Shown: piece after piece, positions 62,828-64,000 of the stretch
How the letters are laid out: each line of letters starts with the position of its first letter
Position numbering within the stretch: position 1 is the stretch's first letter
Source: Toxotes chatareus
Taxonomy: Eukaryota > Chordata > Actinopteri > Toxotidae
Direction of reading: 5' to 3'
Assembly: GCA_016801885.1 (NCBI GenBank)
Contig: CM028887.1
Location: 21,583,615-21,647,614 of the forward strand
Length of the DNA stretch: 64,000 nucleotides
The notes under the pieces: generated by a model
Database searches by the model: none
Told to the model about the DNA's origin: nothing
What the model saw: only the letters and a program-made list of their open reading frames with translations
Position numbers and translations under genes: made by a program

Positions 62828-64000
62828 GTAAGTACTACCTTTTTCTTATTCAACCTTTCATCAGAATTGTATCTGTTTTGTGTCTGTCTGTGAATGTTTG
62901 TGCGTGCCTGCGTACTGTCTGTGAGAGCTTTGTTTGTTATGGCTCCAGGATCCTGCAAATGAAATTGAATGGTGTGTTTGCAAAGGCTGTCGATCTGCTT
63001 TTAAAGACAGTTGCTGTGAATCGAGGCCTGTTTGTTTAATGACGTCCACACCAGGTGGAGAAGCCTGGGAGTTGCAGTGGAAAGAGACATGATGGGATCA
63101 AACTACAAAAGGGTGGAAAAAAAATAAGTTACATGATATCATTGACCAGCTGCGGGTGTACTGCAGGACGGTCGGCTAGGCTGTTTGAAAGCAAGCAAAA
63201 CCAAATCTTTAGTTTTATTTTTGTAACAAAATTTCTATTTTGCAAACATGCCAAATTTGATTTTATTTGGAGCATGCTGTCAGCCATGAATCTGTGAATG
63301 CATTCTTAAAATTTGATTGACATCTGTTTTGATCATACCATTTTTGATCCATTTTTGAGGTGTTTAAAACTTGAATATACAGATAGATAGCTCTATATTT
63401 ATGTCCTTTTGGACAGGAAAAATAACACACACACATTTCTACACCTACACCTACTTTCAACTGTCTGATTTGAATGTTTTGTCATATCCTGAATTCACTA
63501 ATGGATGGGCTACTTCAGCTAAGAGCTAAACCAAGCAAATGATAAAGATAATTACTTTGAAATAAAGTAATTTTTCTGTTTGTGGTGACCATCAAAGCTG
63601 AGTCACAGTTAAATCCTAAGATTCCTTTACATATCTCAGATATCCTTACAATTTGACTGGAGTTCCTCTAAGGCCAAACAGAACACATCTGTATTCATGT
63701 GGAAACTGCCTTTCACAGCGTGAGCACAAATGAGCATAAAATTTAAGGAACTGTTAACTTTCAAAGACAGTTCTGAGGCTCTAATCTGAGAAACGATTTC
63801 CAAAGAATTTCTCAATAGTATTGCCAGCTCCATCATTAGGAAACAGTATTAAAAGTGATCGCACTGGTCATTCAACCAAACGAAATAACTGGAACAAAGG
63901 TCAGTAGCATTGTTGAACTGCGAAAAAACTATACGATGTTTGGACTGCAATACTACAGAATGCAGGTAAAGGCCTGGGTCCTTGGATGTGTGTCTTGTCT

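Overview
The window looks like nuclear DNA of a bony fish, probably a spiny-rayed (percomorph) teleost. Genes are split into short exons with GT-AG introns. Non-coding DNA is full of CA/TG microsatellites and of worn dispersed repeats with sequences familiar from teleost genomes. The proteins are vertebrate families. There is no operon structure, CRISPR array or convincing tRNA/rRNA gene. I could run no search: names come from reading translated exons and comparing them with remembered vertebrate proteins. Exon edges were set by hand from splice sites and reading phase.

Layout, left to right. (1) 1-6966: no recognised gene; microsatellites, a G-rich stretch, old dispersed repeats and one weak candidate exon. 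(2) 6967-8015, plus: three small exons giving an 87-residue protein that matches only the C-terminal end of Hook-family dynein adaptors (hook2 by position). (3) 10065-15608, minus: complete bestrophin chloride channel gene, best2, nine coding exons, 627 residues. (4) 18271-21939, minus: complete get3/asna1, the ATPase that delivers tail-anchored proteins, seven exons, 341 residues. (5) 23102-23995, minus: intronless, secreted noggin-family BMP antagonist, divergent, 297 residues. (6) 24903-31673, minus: complete tom1, a VHS-GAT endosomal sorting adaptor, 15 exons, 490 residues. (7) 35418-62827, plus: first eight exons (246 residues) of a GRK4-subfamily G-protein-coupled receptor kinase, best fit grk4, running off the right edge.

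The Hook - best2 - get3 block keeps the order and relative orientation of human HOOK2 - BEST2 - GET3 (19p13), as a mirror image. This supports the best2 call and explains where the Hook fragment comes from. The genes do not form one pathway. They are separate cellular functions: membrane insertion, chloride conductance, BMP inhibition, endosomal sorting and receptor desensitisation.

The points most worth a second look are the Hook C-terminal piece with no visible upstream Hook exons, the altered noggin-like protein (a long insert in its cystine-knot region and loss of the basic heparin-binding stretch), and CACGTG boxes around the tom1 start. I did not find a wholly new multi-gene system.
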